A stretch of DNA of 40,213 nt from Hymenobacter psychrotolerans DSM 18569 (GCF_900142395.1 NZ_FRAS01000030.1:1-40213), one strand, 5' to 3'; shown: positions 1 to 8,343, numbered from the stretch's first letter. Numbers and translations: made by a program. The notes: a model not told the origin generated them from the sequence alone.

Positions 1-134
1 GCCGGCTCAGGCACGGGTTGGCCCTGCCGCCGGCACCAGGCGTAGTGGGCGCTGGGCGCGATGTGCAACACGCGGCAGAGCTGGCGCACGGGCACGTGGC
101 CCGCCCGCTGGGCGATGTGCTGATAGGTGCTCAC
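1..134 (-). CDS. IS3-family transposase OrfB, N-terminal fragment (cut by window edge)
   Basis: In the -1 frame relative to orfA the sequence continues as ...RPADPVSTYQHIAQ, then VPVRQLCRVLHIAPSAHYAW. This is the typical start of IS3 OrfB (the HTH_21-like region before the rve integrase core). Only about 44 codons after the GTG at 134 lie in the window; the DDE catalytic core is beyond the left edge. OrfB is probably made mainly as a fusion with OrfA by -1 frameshifting at 163-170, so the GTG start given here is only a nominal boundary. Confidence 0.75.
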   Translation of the reverse strand, partial: MSTYQHIAQRAGHVPVRQLCRVLHIAPSAHYAWCRRQGQPVPEP

Positions 135-433
135 CGGGTCGGCTGGCCGAAGATGACCAAGGCTTTTTTTAAAACGTCGAGCTCCTGCTCGGCCCGCTTC
201 AGACGGGCCCGCAGGGCGCGCACTTCCGGGTCACGGGCCACTTCCTCACTGCCCACTTCGGCCACGAGCTGCGCCTGCTGCCAGCGGTAAAGCAGCTTGG
301 GGCTGATGCCCAGCTGCCGGGCGGCCGCCTGCGTGCTGCGGCTCTCGCCGGCCAGGCGCAGGGCCTCGGCTTTGAACACCTCGTCGTATTTACGCCGTTT
401 GTCGGGCGACGCCCCGCTGGTTTTTGCGGTCAT
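131..433 (-). CDS. IS3-family transposase OrfA
   Basis: This 100-residue protein is the DNA-binding subunit of an IS3-family transposase. It has the usual OrfA architecture: a helix-turn-helix around residues 17-55 (EVFKAEALRLAGES, then QLGISPKLLYRWQQ) and a C-terminal leucine-zipper-like helix (residues 70-92, ALRARLKRAEQELDVLKKAL). Its stop codon overlaps a GTG at the orfB side, and an A7G run lies just before the end. OrfA alone would bind the IS ends; the OrfAB fusion made by frameshifting is the active transposase in this family. The start is the ATG at 433, about 40 bp inside the terminal repeat. Confidence 0.9.
   Translation of the reverse strand: MTAKTSGASPDKRRKYDEVFKAEALRLAGESRSTQAAARQLGISPKLLYRWQQAQLVAEVGSEEVARDPEVRALRARLKRAEQELDVLKKALVIFGQPTR
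163..170 (-). promoter_or_regulatory. Probable -1 programmed frameshift site (A7G)
   Basis: Read on the minus strand the sequence is AAAAAAAG near the end of orfA. Slipping back one base joins the orfA frame (VLKK) to the orfB frame (SLGHLRPADPVSTYQ). A6G/A7G slippery runs at this position are the classic IS3-family signal for producing the OrfAB fusion transposase. I did not identify a downstream stimulatory structure with confidence. Confidence 0.7.
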
Positions 434-475
434 GACAAAAGAAATATACGGCCTTCTTCTGTCCGTCTTGCCTAG

Positions 476-1321
<846 letters not shown>

Positions 1322-1346
1322 CTAGAGCAACATACTCATGCAGCAT

Positions 1347-1386
1347 AAACAAGCACCCCAACCTCTACAGGTCGGGGCGCTTGTTT
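1347..1386. terminator. Bidirectional hairpin terminator downstream of the DUF3050 gene
   Basis: The arms AAACAAGC-A-CCCC and GGGG-C-GCTTGTTT form a long stem with one A/C mismatch. It is flanked by A and T runs on both sides, so it could end transcription in either direction. It lies 19 bp past the DUF3050 stop codon. Confidence 0.75.
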
Positions 1387-1404
1387 AATGGGCACTTGCT
1401 CCCA

Positions 1405-2187
1405 TTAGTGAGAGTCGACTGGTAACGCCTGCCGAATGCCATCCCACAAGGCAATACGCGCCTGTATGCACTGAGCGGCTACCTCTGTGGCTTGCTGCCA
1501 TTGTAGTGAATCGTCTCCGCACAGCTCGCTGACCATCTGCTGAGCGAGCGGGGCATGGGTTTCCTCATCCAGTTCGATATGGCGGTTCAGGTAATAGAGG
1601 AAGGTGTCGAGCTGACCGGGAAAGCGCCGGTCCAGATCGAGCACGACCTGGCGAAACATGGCGGGAATAACGTCTTCACGGCCAAAGGTAAAGGCTGCCG
1701 CTACGGCGTGCGGGTGCCCGCTGTCAATGATGGCAAAGGTGTGGCGGACGAAGGAGCGTACGCTGGCTGGTACGTTCGCCCTCGTCAGAGCCTGGCCCAG
1801 GTCTGCACCGCCGGCCAACGCAGCGAGCAGGTCCTGCACCGGCTGCGTATTGGCCCCGCATTCCTGCATGGCCCGTACATATAGTTCGAAGTGGCTGATA
1901 GCGCGTCCCTGCGGGTCCACATCCGTTTCCTCCTCCAATACGATTTCGTTGATGAGGCGGCGCGTACTTGGGGAGCCTTTTGGCATCCACGGCACCTGCA
2001 CGCAGGTCAGATGTCGCTGTAGGGCTTTAAGCAGGGACATAAAATCCCACACGGCAAATACATGGTGCTCCAGAAATTCGCGCAAATCCTCCAAGGTGTG
2101 TAAGGACTGATAGATGCTGTGGTCAAGGAGCTGCTGGCGAGCGGGGACAAGGTGCGCCTGCAGCGAAGCAAGGTGGTCTTGGGCCAT
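1405..2187 (-). CDS. DUF3050 family protein (heme-oxygenase-like fold)
   Basis: The 260-residue protein begins MAQDHLASLQAHL and matches the DUF3050 family over its whole length. Conserved-looking blocks are LREFLEHHVFAVWDFMSLLK (residues about 34-53), the NEIVLEEETD block (about 75-84), SHFELYVRAM (about 93-102) and LYYLNRHIELDEETHAPLA near the C-terminus. The repeated His/Glu-rich helical motifs resemble the TENA/heme-oxygenase-like helical bundle, many of whose members bind metal; a catalysed reaction is not known to me. The ATG at 2187 is preferred over one 45 bp upstream because the extra residues are not family-like and would run into the likely promoter. It is a single-gene unit. Confidence 0.85.
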   Translation of the reverse strand: MAQDHLASLQAHLVPARQQLLDHSIYQSLHTLEDLREFLEHHVFAVWDFMSLLKALQRHLTCVQVPWMPKGSPSTRRLINEIVLEEETDVDPQGRAISHFELYVRAMQECGANTQPVQDLLAALAGGADLGQALTRANVPASVRSFVRHTFAIIDSGHPHAVAAAFTFGREDVIPAMFRQVVLDLDRRFPGQLDTFLYYLNRHIELDEETHAPLAQQMVSELCGDDSLQWQQATEVAAQCIQARIALWDGIRQALPVDSH

Positions 2188-2219
2188 GGAAAGCGAAAAA
2201 AAGAGAAAGTGGTAAGCCC

Positions 2220-2227
2220 CAAAAGTA
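2220..2227 (-). promoter_or_regulatory. Candidate Bacteroidota -7 box for the DUF3050 gene
   Basis: Read on the minus strand the sequence is TACTTTTG, fitting the TAnnTTTG consensus, 33 bp before the chosen ATG. No clear TTG -33 element is visible, so this remains a candidate. Confidence 0.45.
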
Positions 2228-2281
2228 CGCACACGTTTTTTTGTGGCCCTTTTTCTCGCTAGCAGTGCCCCACGCTGCTCC

Positions 2282-2289
2282 TATCTTTG
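2282..2289 (+). promoter_or_regulatory. Candidate Bacteroidota -7 box (TATCTTTG), no gene downstream
   Basis: TATCTTTG matches TAnnTTTG exactly on the plus strand. The only downstream element within 80 bp is a strong hairpin with a T-run (2331-2361), so the transcript, if real, would be a short non-coding RNA or an attenuated leader. Confidence 0.4.
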
Positions 2290-2330
2290 TGAGGCCACGT
2301 GTCTTTGGTGAGAATACTGGTAGCCTGTGG

Positions 2331-2361
2331 AAAAGCCCCAACTGCTAGTCGGGGCTTTTTT
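2331..2361 (+). terminator. Rho-independent terminator
   Basis: AAAAGCCCC and GGGGCTTTTTT form a 9-bp stem with a loop of about 11 bases followed by T residues. There is no open reading frame before it on the plus strand, but a -7-like box lies about 45 bp upstream. Confidence 0.7.
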
Positions 2362-2373
2362 GTATCGTTGCGC

Positions 2374-2570
2374 ATGGCCCTGCCCTCCCTCTACGCCTTC
2401 AACCTGCTGCCGCTAAATGCCCAGATCGGGCTAGTGGTCTTCGAAGGCACGTTCCTGACCAACCGCATTGGGAGGAAGGCGACTACATCGACCTCTACCA
2501 CATAGGCAGTGTGGCTGGTCGTGGCGCTGGCAGGGTTACTAGTGTGGGGGTGGCTGTCGTGGCACGAATA
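2374..2570 (+). pseudogene. Possible decayed small membrane-protein gene
   Basis: Three frames together give a plausible small protein: an N-terminal piece (MALPSLYAFNLLPL...VVFEGTFLTNRIG), then in another frame EEGDYIDLYHIGS, then in a third a hydrophobic helix AVWLVVALAGLLVWGWLSWHE followed by a stop. This pattern fits a short gene with a C-terminal membrane helix that has suffered two frameshifts. I do not recognise a family. It could also be chance, since GC-rich sequence readily yields such fragments. Confidence 0.3.
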
Positions 2571-2577
2571 AACAAAA

Positions 2578-2615
2578 GGCCCGCTCCCATCAATCGATGA
2601 GGGCGGGCCTTCTTC
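2578..2615 (+). terminator. Strong hairpin with pyrimidine tail
   Basis: The arms GGCCCGCTCCCATC and GATGAGGGCGGGCC pair around a four-base loop with one mismatch and one wobble, and are followed by TTCTTCCTTCC. It directly follows the putative small membrane-protein remnant, supporting the idea that a gene once ended here. Confidence 0.65.
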
Positions 2616-2724
2616 CTTCCTGGGCAAGCTGGCAACTGTTCCAGGGGAGCAGCAGCGAAGATACGAAGCGGCCCTAAGAGTAGAGCAGCCGGGTAGTTGT
2701 AGCCCCCAATGTAGGCCCCGCTAA

Positions 2725-2758
2725 CAAAAAAGCCACCCAGCAATCAAGCTAAGTGGCT
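2725..2758 (-). terminator. Terminator of the tRNA operon
   Basis: On the minus strand AGCCAC pairs with GTGGCT and is followed by a run of six T residues. It lies 12 bp past the 3' end of the tRNA-Arg gene and so ends the Ser-Pro-Arg transcript. Confidence 0.75.
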
Positions 2759-2769
2759 CATTATCAGCG

Positions 2770-2843
2770 TGGCCCCGATGTGATTCGAACACATGACCGG
2801 CTGCTTAGAAGGCAGCTGCTCTATCCAGCTGAGCTACGGGGTC
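2770..2843 (-). tRNA. tRNA-Arg (anticodon TCT)
   Basis: A 74-base cloverleaf on the minus strand: D arm GCTC-AGCTGGATA-GAGC, anticodon stem GCTGC/GCAGC with loop CTTCTAA (anticodon TCT), and T arm ATGTG-TTCGAAT-CACAT. The acceptor is GACCCCG against CGGGGCC with discriminator A, so pair 2:71 is an A-C mismatch. CCA is not encoded. It is the last gene of a three-tRNA operon. Confidence 0.95.
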
Positions 2844-2895
2844 AAAAAACAAATAGCCGCCCGCCCCAAAGGTGGGCTGACGGCTATCTGAAAAG

Positions 2896-2969
2896 TCGGG
2901 GTGGCAGGATTCGAACCTGCGGCCTCCTGCTCCCAAAGCAGGCGCGATACCGGGCTACGCTACACCCCG
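2896..2969 (-). tRNA. tRNA-Pro (anticodon TGG)
   Basis: A 74-base cloverleaf with acceptor CGGGGTG/CACCCCG and discriminator A, anticodon stem CCTGC/GCAGG with loop TTTGGGA (anticodon TGG), and a T arm with the GGTTCGAATCC core. All stems pair. It is the middle gene of the tRNA operon, 52 bp upstream of tRNA-Arg. Confidence 0.96.
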
Positions 2970-3056
2970 AAAAACAATGAGGAACTGAGAGCGTGGACTG
3001 AAAACTCTATACAAGCCTTCGATGTCTACTCTCAATTCCTCACCTACACAACAAAT

Positions 3057-3145
<89 letters not shown>

Positions 3146-3175
3146 TTTGGTGGCCCCTTCCGGCTGAAGAGTGTG

Positions 3176-3183
3176 CAAATATA
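3176..3183 (-). promoter_or_regulatory. Candidate promoter -7 box of the tRNA operon
   Basis: Read on the minus strand TATATTTG fits TAnnTTTG and lies 31 bp before the tRNA-Ser 5' end. The surrounding sequence is markedly AT-rich compared with the genes on either side. Confidence 0.55.
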
Positions 3184-3271
3184 CAAGTAGAACCCATAAA
3201 CACCCCCTTTTCAAAAAAAATATCTTCACCTTGTTCCGCCACAATACGGCCACTGCCTTCCGGCAAGCGCC

Positions 3272-3279
3272 TATCTTTG
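3272..3279 (+). promoter_or_regulatory. Candidate promoter -7 box of batB-batC
   Basis: TATCTTTG on the plus strand lies 68 bp before the chosen batB start and in the opposite direction to the tRNA promoter, so 3146-3346 is a divergent promoter region. Confidence 0.5.
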
Positions 3280-3346
3280 CCCAAACCCCGAGCGGCCGCT
3301 GAACCGCTTTTTGCATGATATTCATTCCGTTGTCTCTTCATTTGCC

Positions 3347-4318
3347 ATGCTGAATTGGGCTCATTCCATGTCGTGGAAGGAATGGCTGGCCCTCAGCATT
3401 TTTTTTGCGCTTTACCTGGGCTTTATTCTGCGGACGCGCCGGCTGGCGGCTCCGCTGGGCCAAAAGGGCTGGCGCCTGGGCTGGAAGCTGGCGTTGCGGA
3501 CGCTCTATGTTGGGCTGCTGGGGGTGGCACTGCTGGGGCCGGCCTATGGCCTCACGCAACGGCCGGTGCGCACTACGGGCAAAGATGTGTGGCTGCTGGT
3601 TGACCTGTCGCGCTCCATGGATGCGCCGGATATTGCCCCTACCCGCCTGCAAAAAGCCAAAGCAGAGCTGGCAAAGCTGGTCAGCCGCTTTCAGGCTGAC
3701 CGCATAGGGCTTATTGTCTTTGCAGCCGAAGCGTATGTGCAATGTCCCCTTACCTACGACCAGGGTGCCCTGCAACTGTTTCTGAGCACGCTGCAGACCA
3801 ATCTGGTTCCGACCGGCACCACCGACCTGGCCCCTCCGCTTGAGCTGGTTATGAGCCGGCTGGCCAAGTTGCCTACCACAGCCACGCCGCGCGCTACGGC
3901 GTTGGTATTGGTGAGTGATGGGGAAGACTTCGGTGAGAATCTGGAGCCGACGCTCCGGGTGCTGGCTCGCTCCGGCATTCGGCTCTTTTCTTTGGGCGTA
4001 GGCACGCTCGATGGCGCCCGCCTGCCCAAGCCCAAGGGCGGCTACGTGCGCGACGCCCGCGGCCGCGACGCCGTGACCCGCCTGGCTCCTACCCCACTGC
4101 AACGGCTGGCCGAGCAAACCGGCGGCCGGTATTTCGAGTTATCGGACCGGCGGGATGAGGTGCCGCTGCTGGTAAATGCCCTCAACCGGCTGGAAGGGCA
4201 GGCGGAGCAGGTGCGCACCGTATCGGTGGCGGACAACCGCTACCGGTACCCACTGGCGCTGGCGCTGCTTCTTATGGCGCTGGATATTTTGCTGACTATG
4301 CGTGTAATCAAGCTATGA
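3347..4318 (+). CDS. batB: BatB-like VWA domain membrane protein
   Basis: The 323-residue inner-membrane protein has two N-terminal hydrophobic helices (residues about 13-28 and 50-66), a periplasmic von Willebrand A domain and a C-terminal helix (YPLALALLLMALDILL). The MIDAS metal-binding motif is intact: D86-L-S88-R-S90 in LLVDLSRSMD, a TGTTDL block for the conserved Thr, and a VSDGED block for the conserved Asp. This order is that of BatB in the Bacteroides aerotolerance (Bat) cluster, a membrane complex whose biochemical role is unsettled. The stop overlaps the batC start by 4 bp (ATGA), indicating translational coupling. The ATG at 3347 is preferred over a TTG at 3311; an ATG at 3368 is also possible. 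BatA and a MoxR ATPase are not adjacent. Confidence 0.85.
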   Translation: MLNWAHSMSWKEWLALSIFFALYLGFILRTRRLAAPLGQKGWRLGWKLALRTLYVGLLGVALLGPAYGLTQRPVRTTGKDVWLLVDLSRSMDAPDIAPTRLQKAKAELAKLVSRFQADRIGLIVFAAEAYVQCPLTYDQGALQLFLSTLQTNLVPTGTTDLAPPLELVMSRLAKLPTTATPRATALVLVSDGEDFGENLEPTLRVLARSGIRLFSLGVGTLDGARLPKPKGGYVRDARGRDAVTRLAPTPLQRLAEQTGGRYFELSDRRDEVPLLVNALNRLEGQAEQVRTVSVADNRYRYPLALALLLMALDILLTMRVIKL

Positions 4319-5301
4319 GGCTATTTGCGTTGCTGCTGGTGCTGCTCGGCGGCTGGGGCAGCCTCACCCGCATTCATGATTTGAATGAAGCCGTGCAACA
4401 GGCCGGGCACGCATATAAGGCCGGGCGGTTTGCCGCCGCCGCCCGCCTGTACAAGGAGGCCGTACGCTACAATCCTGCCGATGAAGCGGTGCTGCTTAAC
4501 CTGGGACACGCCAGTGCGCAGAGCGGGCAGGCAGCGGAAGCCCGGGCGGCTTATGGCCGCCTGCTCAGCAGCCGCACCCCTGCCGTGCGCAGCATTGCGC
4601 AGCAGCAGCTGGCCGTGCTGGCTTCCCGCAAAGGCGACTATGCACAGGCGCTGAGCTTGTTGCGCCAGGCCCTGCAGGCCAATGCCGCCAATGCCGGAGC
4701 CCGCTACAACTATGAAGTCATCAGCGACTATCTGGCCCGGCGGCAAACGGACCCGGATATCCCGCCACCCGCCACCGACGACTCTCCCCCCAGCACCAAC
4801 GGCCAGCCGGACAACGACCAGCAGCCCAGCCCGTCGCGGCAGCCCCGTGCCGGCCAGGACCAGCAGGGCCAGCTGAATGACCCGGACCCGCGCCAGGACC
4901 CGCGCAGTGCACCCCAGCCTCGCCCCAACCAGCAAGGCCAGCAGGACCCCAACCGCCCCACCGACCAGGCCGGTAGCACCGCCGACAGCAATTTCCAGCC
5001 GGGCCAGGGCGCCGAAAGAAACGTAGCACAGGGCACGGAGCCCGGCACCACACGCGGCCTAAGCAACCAACCGACAGGGCCGCAGGCTACCGCAGGCTCC
5101 AGTCGGCAGCCCGGGACCGAAGCCGCCGCCCTGGACGAAGCTCAGCTGCAAACCCAGCGCGCCCGCCTGCAGCAAATGAACCTGAGCAGTGGTCAGGCGC
5201 AGCAGGTACTGGATGCGCTGAGCGCCGCCGAGCAGCAGTATATTCAGCAGCTGCCCCGCTCCAGCCCCGGCAAACCCGACCCTAAAAAGCCGGCCTGGTA
5301 G
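4315..5301 (+). CDS. batC: BatC-like TPR protein
   Basis: This 328-residue exported or membrane-anchored protein has an N-terminal hydrophobic helix (MRLFALLLVLLGGWGSL), then about three tetratricopeptide repeats between residues 25 and 135 (AYKAGRFAAAARLYKEAVRY and LASRKGDYAQALSLLRQAL). A long Pro/Gln/Asp/Gly-rich low-complexity region follows (about 145-270), and then a short helical C-terminal segment (QTQRARLQQMNLSSGQAQQV). TPR plus a disordered tail directly behind BatB is the usual BatC layout; the TPRs probably scaffold interactions in the Bat complex. It is translationally coupled to batB. The low-complexity tail is recognisably family-like but not informative about function. Confidence 0.82.
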   Translation: MRLFALLLVLLGGWGSLTRIHDLNEAVQQAGHAYKAGRFAAAARLYKEAVRYNPADEAVLLNLGHASAQSGQAAEARAAYGRLLSSRTPAVRSIAQQQLAVLASRKGDYAQALSLLRQALQANAANAGARYNYEVISDYLARRQTDPDIPPPATDDSPPSTNGQPDNDQQPSPSRQPRAGQDQQGQLNDPDPRQDPRSAPQPRPNQQGQQDPNRPTDQAGSTADSNFQPGQGAERNVAQGTEPGTTRGLSNQPTGPQATAGSSRQPGTEAAALDEAQLQTQRARLQQMNLSSGQAQQVLDALSAAEQQYIQQLPRSSPGKPDPKKPAW

Positions 5302-5414
5302 CACAAGAGCGGCAGCGCCAGCTGGTTTCCGGCAGGCTGAGCGAGGCCCGAACCTACAATCTGCATTGTTGCTACCTTTACATCACATTCCAACCAATTC
5401 CCCACCCCGCGTTT

Positions 5415-6596
5415 ATGCAAATCAAAGAAGTAGTAATTGTCGCTGCAGTACGCACGCCTATCGGTTCTTTCGGCGGTAGCCTGGCCTCTCTGTCGGCTAC
5501 GGAGCTGGGTGCCATTGCCCTGAAAGGTGCGCTGGAAAAAGCCGGCGTTGATGGCAAAGAAGTGCAGCAGGTGATTATGGGCAACGTTATTTCGGCCAAC
5601 CTGGGCCAGGCTCCGGCCCGCCAGGCCGCCAAGAAAGCCGGCCTGCCCGATACCGTGGAGTGCACCACGGTCAATAAAGTGTGCGCATCGGGCTCCAAAG
5701 CCATTATGTTCGGCGCTCAGGCCATCATGCTGGGCCAGGCTGATGTGATTCTGGCCGGCGGTATGGAAAGCATGTCGAACGTGCCGTACTACCTCGATAA
5801 AGCCCGTTTCGGCGCTAAATACGGCCACGGCCAGATGATTGACGGCCTGATGAAGGACGGCCTCTGGGACCCATACCACGACTACGCCATGGGCAACGCC
5901 GCCGACGCCACGGCTACTCACTACGGTATTACGCGCGAAGACCAGGACGCCTTTGCCCAGCAGAGCTACGAGCGGAGCGCCGCCGCGGCCAAAGCCGGCA
6001 AGAAGAAAGACGAAATCATCCCGGTTACCATCACGGTACGCGGCAAGGAAACCGTTATCAGCGACGATGAAGAATACACGAAAGTAGACTTCGCTAAGTT
6101 CGCGGGGCTGAAACCAGCCTTCACCAAGGAGGGTTCCGTAACGGCGGCCAACGCCTCCACGCTGAACGACGGTGCCGCCGCCGTACTGCTGATGAGCCGC
6201 GAAAAAGCCGACGAATTGGGCATAAAGCCGCTGGCCCGTATCCGCGGCTTTGCCGATGCTGAGCAGGCGCCCGAGTGGTTCACGACGACGCCTTCACTGG
6301 CTATTCCGAAGGCCCTGAAAAACGCTGGCCTGGAGGCTTCGGAAGTTGATTTCTACGAAATCAACGAGGCTTTCTCGGTGGTTTCGCTGGCCAACAACAA
6401 GCTGCTGAACCTGGAAGGCACGAAGGTAAACGTGTACGGCGGGGCCGTGAGCCTGGGCCACCCGCTGGGAGCCTCCGGCGCGCGCATCGTGACTACGCTG
6501 CTGAACGTGCTGGAAAATGAAGGCGGCAAAATTGGTGTAACCGGCATCTGCAACGGTGGCGGCGGAGCCAGCAGCATTGTGCTGGAGAAGCTCTAG
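5415..6596 (+). CDS. Acetyl-CoA C-acetyltransferase (thiolase)
   Basis: The 393-residue protein is a full-length thiolase II that condenses two acetyl-CoA to acetoacetyl-CoA or catalyses the reverse cleavage. The active-site residues are visible: nucleophile Cys90 (VNKVCASGSKA), the NEAF loop (YEINEAFSVV), His349 (GGAVSLGHPLGASGAR) and the acid/base Cys379 (GICNGGGGAS). The length and motif order match PhaA/AtoB-type biosynthetic thiolases. There is no neighbouring PHB or fatty-acid gene, so the pathway (ketone-body, isoprenoid or beta-oxidation) cannot be read from context. It is a single-gene unit ended by a strong terminator. The ATG at 5415 starts directly before the conserved IKEVVIVAAVRTPIG. 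Confidence 0.95.
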   Translation: MQIKEVVIVAAVRTPIGSFGGSLASLSATELGAIALKGALEKAGVDGKEVQQVIMGNVISANLGQAPARQAAKKAGLPDTVECTTVNKVCASGSKAIMFGAQAIMLGQADVILAGGMESMSNVPYYLDKARFGAKYGHGQMIDGLMKDGLWDPYHDYAMGNAADATATHYGITREDQDAFAQQSYERSAAAAKAGKKKDEIIPVTITVRGKETVISDDEEYTKVDFAKFAGLKPAFTKEGSVTAANASTLNDGAAAVLLMSREKADELGIKPLARIRGFADAEQAPEWFTTTPSLAIPKALKNAGLEASEVDFYEINEAFSVVSLANNKLLNLEGTKVNVYGGAVSLGHPLGASGARIVTTLLNVLENEGGKIGVTGICNGGGGASSIVLEKL

Positions 6597-6623
6597 CCTG
6601 TTGCTTTCCGTGTAGTTTTGAAA

Positions 6624-6660
6624 GTCCTGCCGCAGCTTTTGCGGCAGGACTTTTGTTTTC
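6624..6660 (+). terminator. Rho-independent terminator after the thiolase gene
   Basis: GTCCTGCCGCA pairs with TGCGGCAGGAC (11 bp, loop of about 5 bases) and is followed by TTTTGTTTTC, 28 bp past the stop codon. Confidence 0.92.
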
Positions 6661-6749
6661 GCGCCGGGGAAGGGCTGAGCGGCCGGCTACTTTGCCTGTC
6701 CGGCAACCCGGTGTGAAATTACTTTGCCACTTCCCTCGTTCTTGCGCCT

Positions 6750-8201
6750 ATGAAACGAACTGCTTTTGCCCTGCTGCTTCTGACTGCCACCACCGCGCAG
6801 GCCCAGAAAATGCGGCGCTTCACGACTTACTACGACTCTACCAACACCCGCAAGCGTGAAATCTACTCGGCCGTGGTGGCCGGCGACACGGTGATGGAAG
6901 GCCCCTACAAACGGTTTTACCGCTCCGGCCGGCTGGAGGCCCAGACCCGTTTCGCAGGTGGCAAGCGCGACTCGGCGTACGTGGAGTTTCACCCGAACGG
7001 GCAGCGCCGGCTGGAAGTGACCTACCAGCAGGGTGTGCGCCAGGGCCCCTTCAAAACCTACTACGACTCGGGCAAGCTGGCCCAGGAAGGCACTTACGAA
7101 AACGACCAGCCCAGCGGCAACCTGCGCTACTATCATCCCAACGGCGAGGTGAAGCTGGAAACCACCCTCGCGGCCGGTCAGCCGGCCGGCGCCGTGAAGG
7201 AACTGTATCCGTCGGGCAAAACCAAAGTCGAAATCACCTACCAGAACGGGCAGGCCAACGGCCCGGTGAAAACCTACTACGAAAACGGCCAGCTCCAGAG
7301 CGAAGCCACTTACAGCCGTGGCTTGTTGGCCGGCCCCTACAAAACGTACTACGACAACGGCCAGGTAGAAACCGAAGTGCTGGCCGATAAGTCGGGCAAG
7401 GGCAGCTACCGCAGCTACTACCGCTCCGGCAAGCTCCAGACCGAAGGCAGCTACGTGGCCTCCACGTTCACGGGGCGCGCCGTGAAAAACCCGCTCGGCG
7501 ACGACCTCACCAAGCAGGCCCGCAGCATGGCCGGCGGCACCTCCAACCTAGAAGGCCCCGCCAAATCATATTACGAAAGTGGCGCGCTCAAAAGCAAGAT
7601 GACCTACCGCCAAGGCGTGCTTACAGGTACGCAGGAGGATTTTTACGAATCGGGCAAGCCGCAGCAGAAAACCGAGTACGCCAACCAGGCTCGTGACCGA
7701 AAAGCAATTTCGTACTTCGAAGATGGCGCGGTGCGCGAAGAGCAGCAGTTCAAGAACGGCCAGCCGACGGGCGTGTGGCGCACTTTCCATGTCGGCGGCA
7801 AGCAGGTGGCGAGTCAGAAAACCTACCTGAATGGTCGTCAGACCGGCGAAATGCTCACCTACTCCCCCACCGGCACTGTACTCAGCAAAGTGCTCTACGA
7901 GAACGGCAAGCCCACCGGCCTGGGGCAGGAGTTTTTCCCTTCGGGCAAGCTGAAAGCGGAAACCACTTACGTGAAAGGCCTCAAAACCGGCAACTACCGC
8001 CTGCTTCGCGAAGACGGTACCCCGGAAATCACCGGTTTCTACCGCAACGGCAAGGAGTCGGGCGTGTGGAGCTACTTCGGGCCCGACGGCAAAACGGTGC
8101 AGGAAAAAAAGACTTTCCGCAACGGCCAGCTGGTACCCGAAGGCGCCGCTGCTCCCGCTCCTAAAATTCCTGCCGCCAAGCCTCCGGTGAAGCGCAAGTA
8201 A
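6750..8201 (+). CDS. Secreted MORN-repeat (MORN_2/YwqK-type) protein
   Basis: The 483-residue protein has a signal peptide (MKRTAFALLLLTATTAQA, cleavage before QKM). It is then almost entirely about 18 repeats of 22-24 residues with the pattern G-x-x-K-x-Y-Y-x-x-G-x-L/x-x-E-x-x-Y-x-x-G (for example GPFKTYYDSGKLAQEGTYEN). This is the MORN_2 repeat that many annotation pipelines label as a YwqK-family antitoxin. Such beta-hairpin arrays mediate binding in the cell envelope; the ligand is unknown. The C-terminus is a short Ala/Pro/Lys tail. A TACTTTG box about 30 bp upstream resembles the Bacteroidota -7 element. The repeats are regular throughout, with one longer interruption near residues 245-275. 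Confidence 0.85.
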   Translation: MKRTAFALLLLTATTAQAQKMRRFTTYYDSTNTRKREIYSAVVAGDTVMEGPYKRFYRSGRLEAQTRFAGGKRDSAYVEFHPNGQRRLEVTYQQGVRQGPFKTYYDSGKLAQEGTYENDQPSGNLRYYHPNGEVKLETTLAAGQPAGAVKELYPSGKTKVEITYQNGQANGPVKTYYENGQLQSEATYSRGLLAGPYKTYYDNGQVETEVLADKSGKGSYRSYYRSGKLQTEGSYVASTFTGRAVKNPLGDDLTKQARSMAGGTSNLEGPAKSYYESGALKSKMTYRQGVLTGTQEDFYESGKPQQKTEYANQARDRKAISYFEDGAVREEQQFKNGQPTGVWRTFHVGGKQVASQKTYLNGRQTGEMLTYSPTGTVLSKVLYENGKPTGLGQEFFPSGKLKAETTYVKGLKTGNYRLLREDGTPEITGFYRNGKESGVWSYFGPDGKTVQEKKTFRNGQLVPEGAAAPAPKIPAAKPPVKRK

Positions 8202-8223
8202 GAACCGGTGCTCTTTTCCTTTC

Positions 8224-8302
8224 TGTCCTCCTGAGCTGGCGAAGGACCTTCTCACGCAAGAACTTCGGGCGTGAGAAGGTCCTTCGCCAGCTCAGGAGGA
8301 CA
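8224..8302. repeat. 34-bp perfect inverted repeat (REP-like hairpin)
   Basis: The arms 8224-8257 (starting TGTCCTCCTGAGCTGGCGAA) and 8269-8302 are exact reverse complements with an 11-base loop. It lies between two convergent genes (the MORN protein and the histidine kinase). The arms share the design GTC..YC.GAGC...CGA.GGA..CT with the imperfect palindrome at 9670-9781, suggesting a dispersed intergenic repeat family. It may also act as a bidirectional terminator, though it lacks a T-run. Confidence 0.9.
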
Positions 8303-8343
8303 AATTGCTTTAGGGCTATGAGTACCCCAAAGCACCCACTGGC

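Larger units (their letters stand above)
1..474 (-). mobile_element. IS3-family element, orfA end (partial, runs off left edge)
   Basis: The segment holds orfA, a frameshift site and the first part of orfB, all reading leftward. The outer terminal repeat lies near 458-474; read inward it is TAGGCAAGACGGACAG. It resembles the end of the second IS3 element at 39981 (TAGCTAAGCCGGACAC), sharing TAG, AAG and CGGACA at the same spacing. The rest of orfB and the other terminus lie outside the window. The exact outer boundary is blurred because an IS5-family element abuts it at about 476. Confidence 0.8.

Noticed and set aside
6698..6716. CTGTCCG followed by CCCGGTG before the MORN gene as a third regulator site
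   Set aside because: Only one half site matches and no sigma-54-like element lies at the required distance.
6750..8201. MORN-repeat protein as the antitoxin of a toxin-antitoxin pair (YwqK label)
   Set aside because: It has a signal peptide and stands alone with no partner gene; the label is a pipeline name for the repeat, not evidence of an antitoxin.
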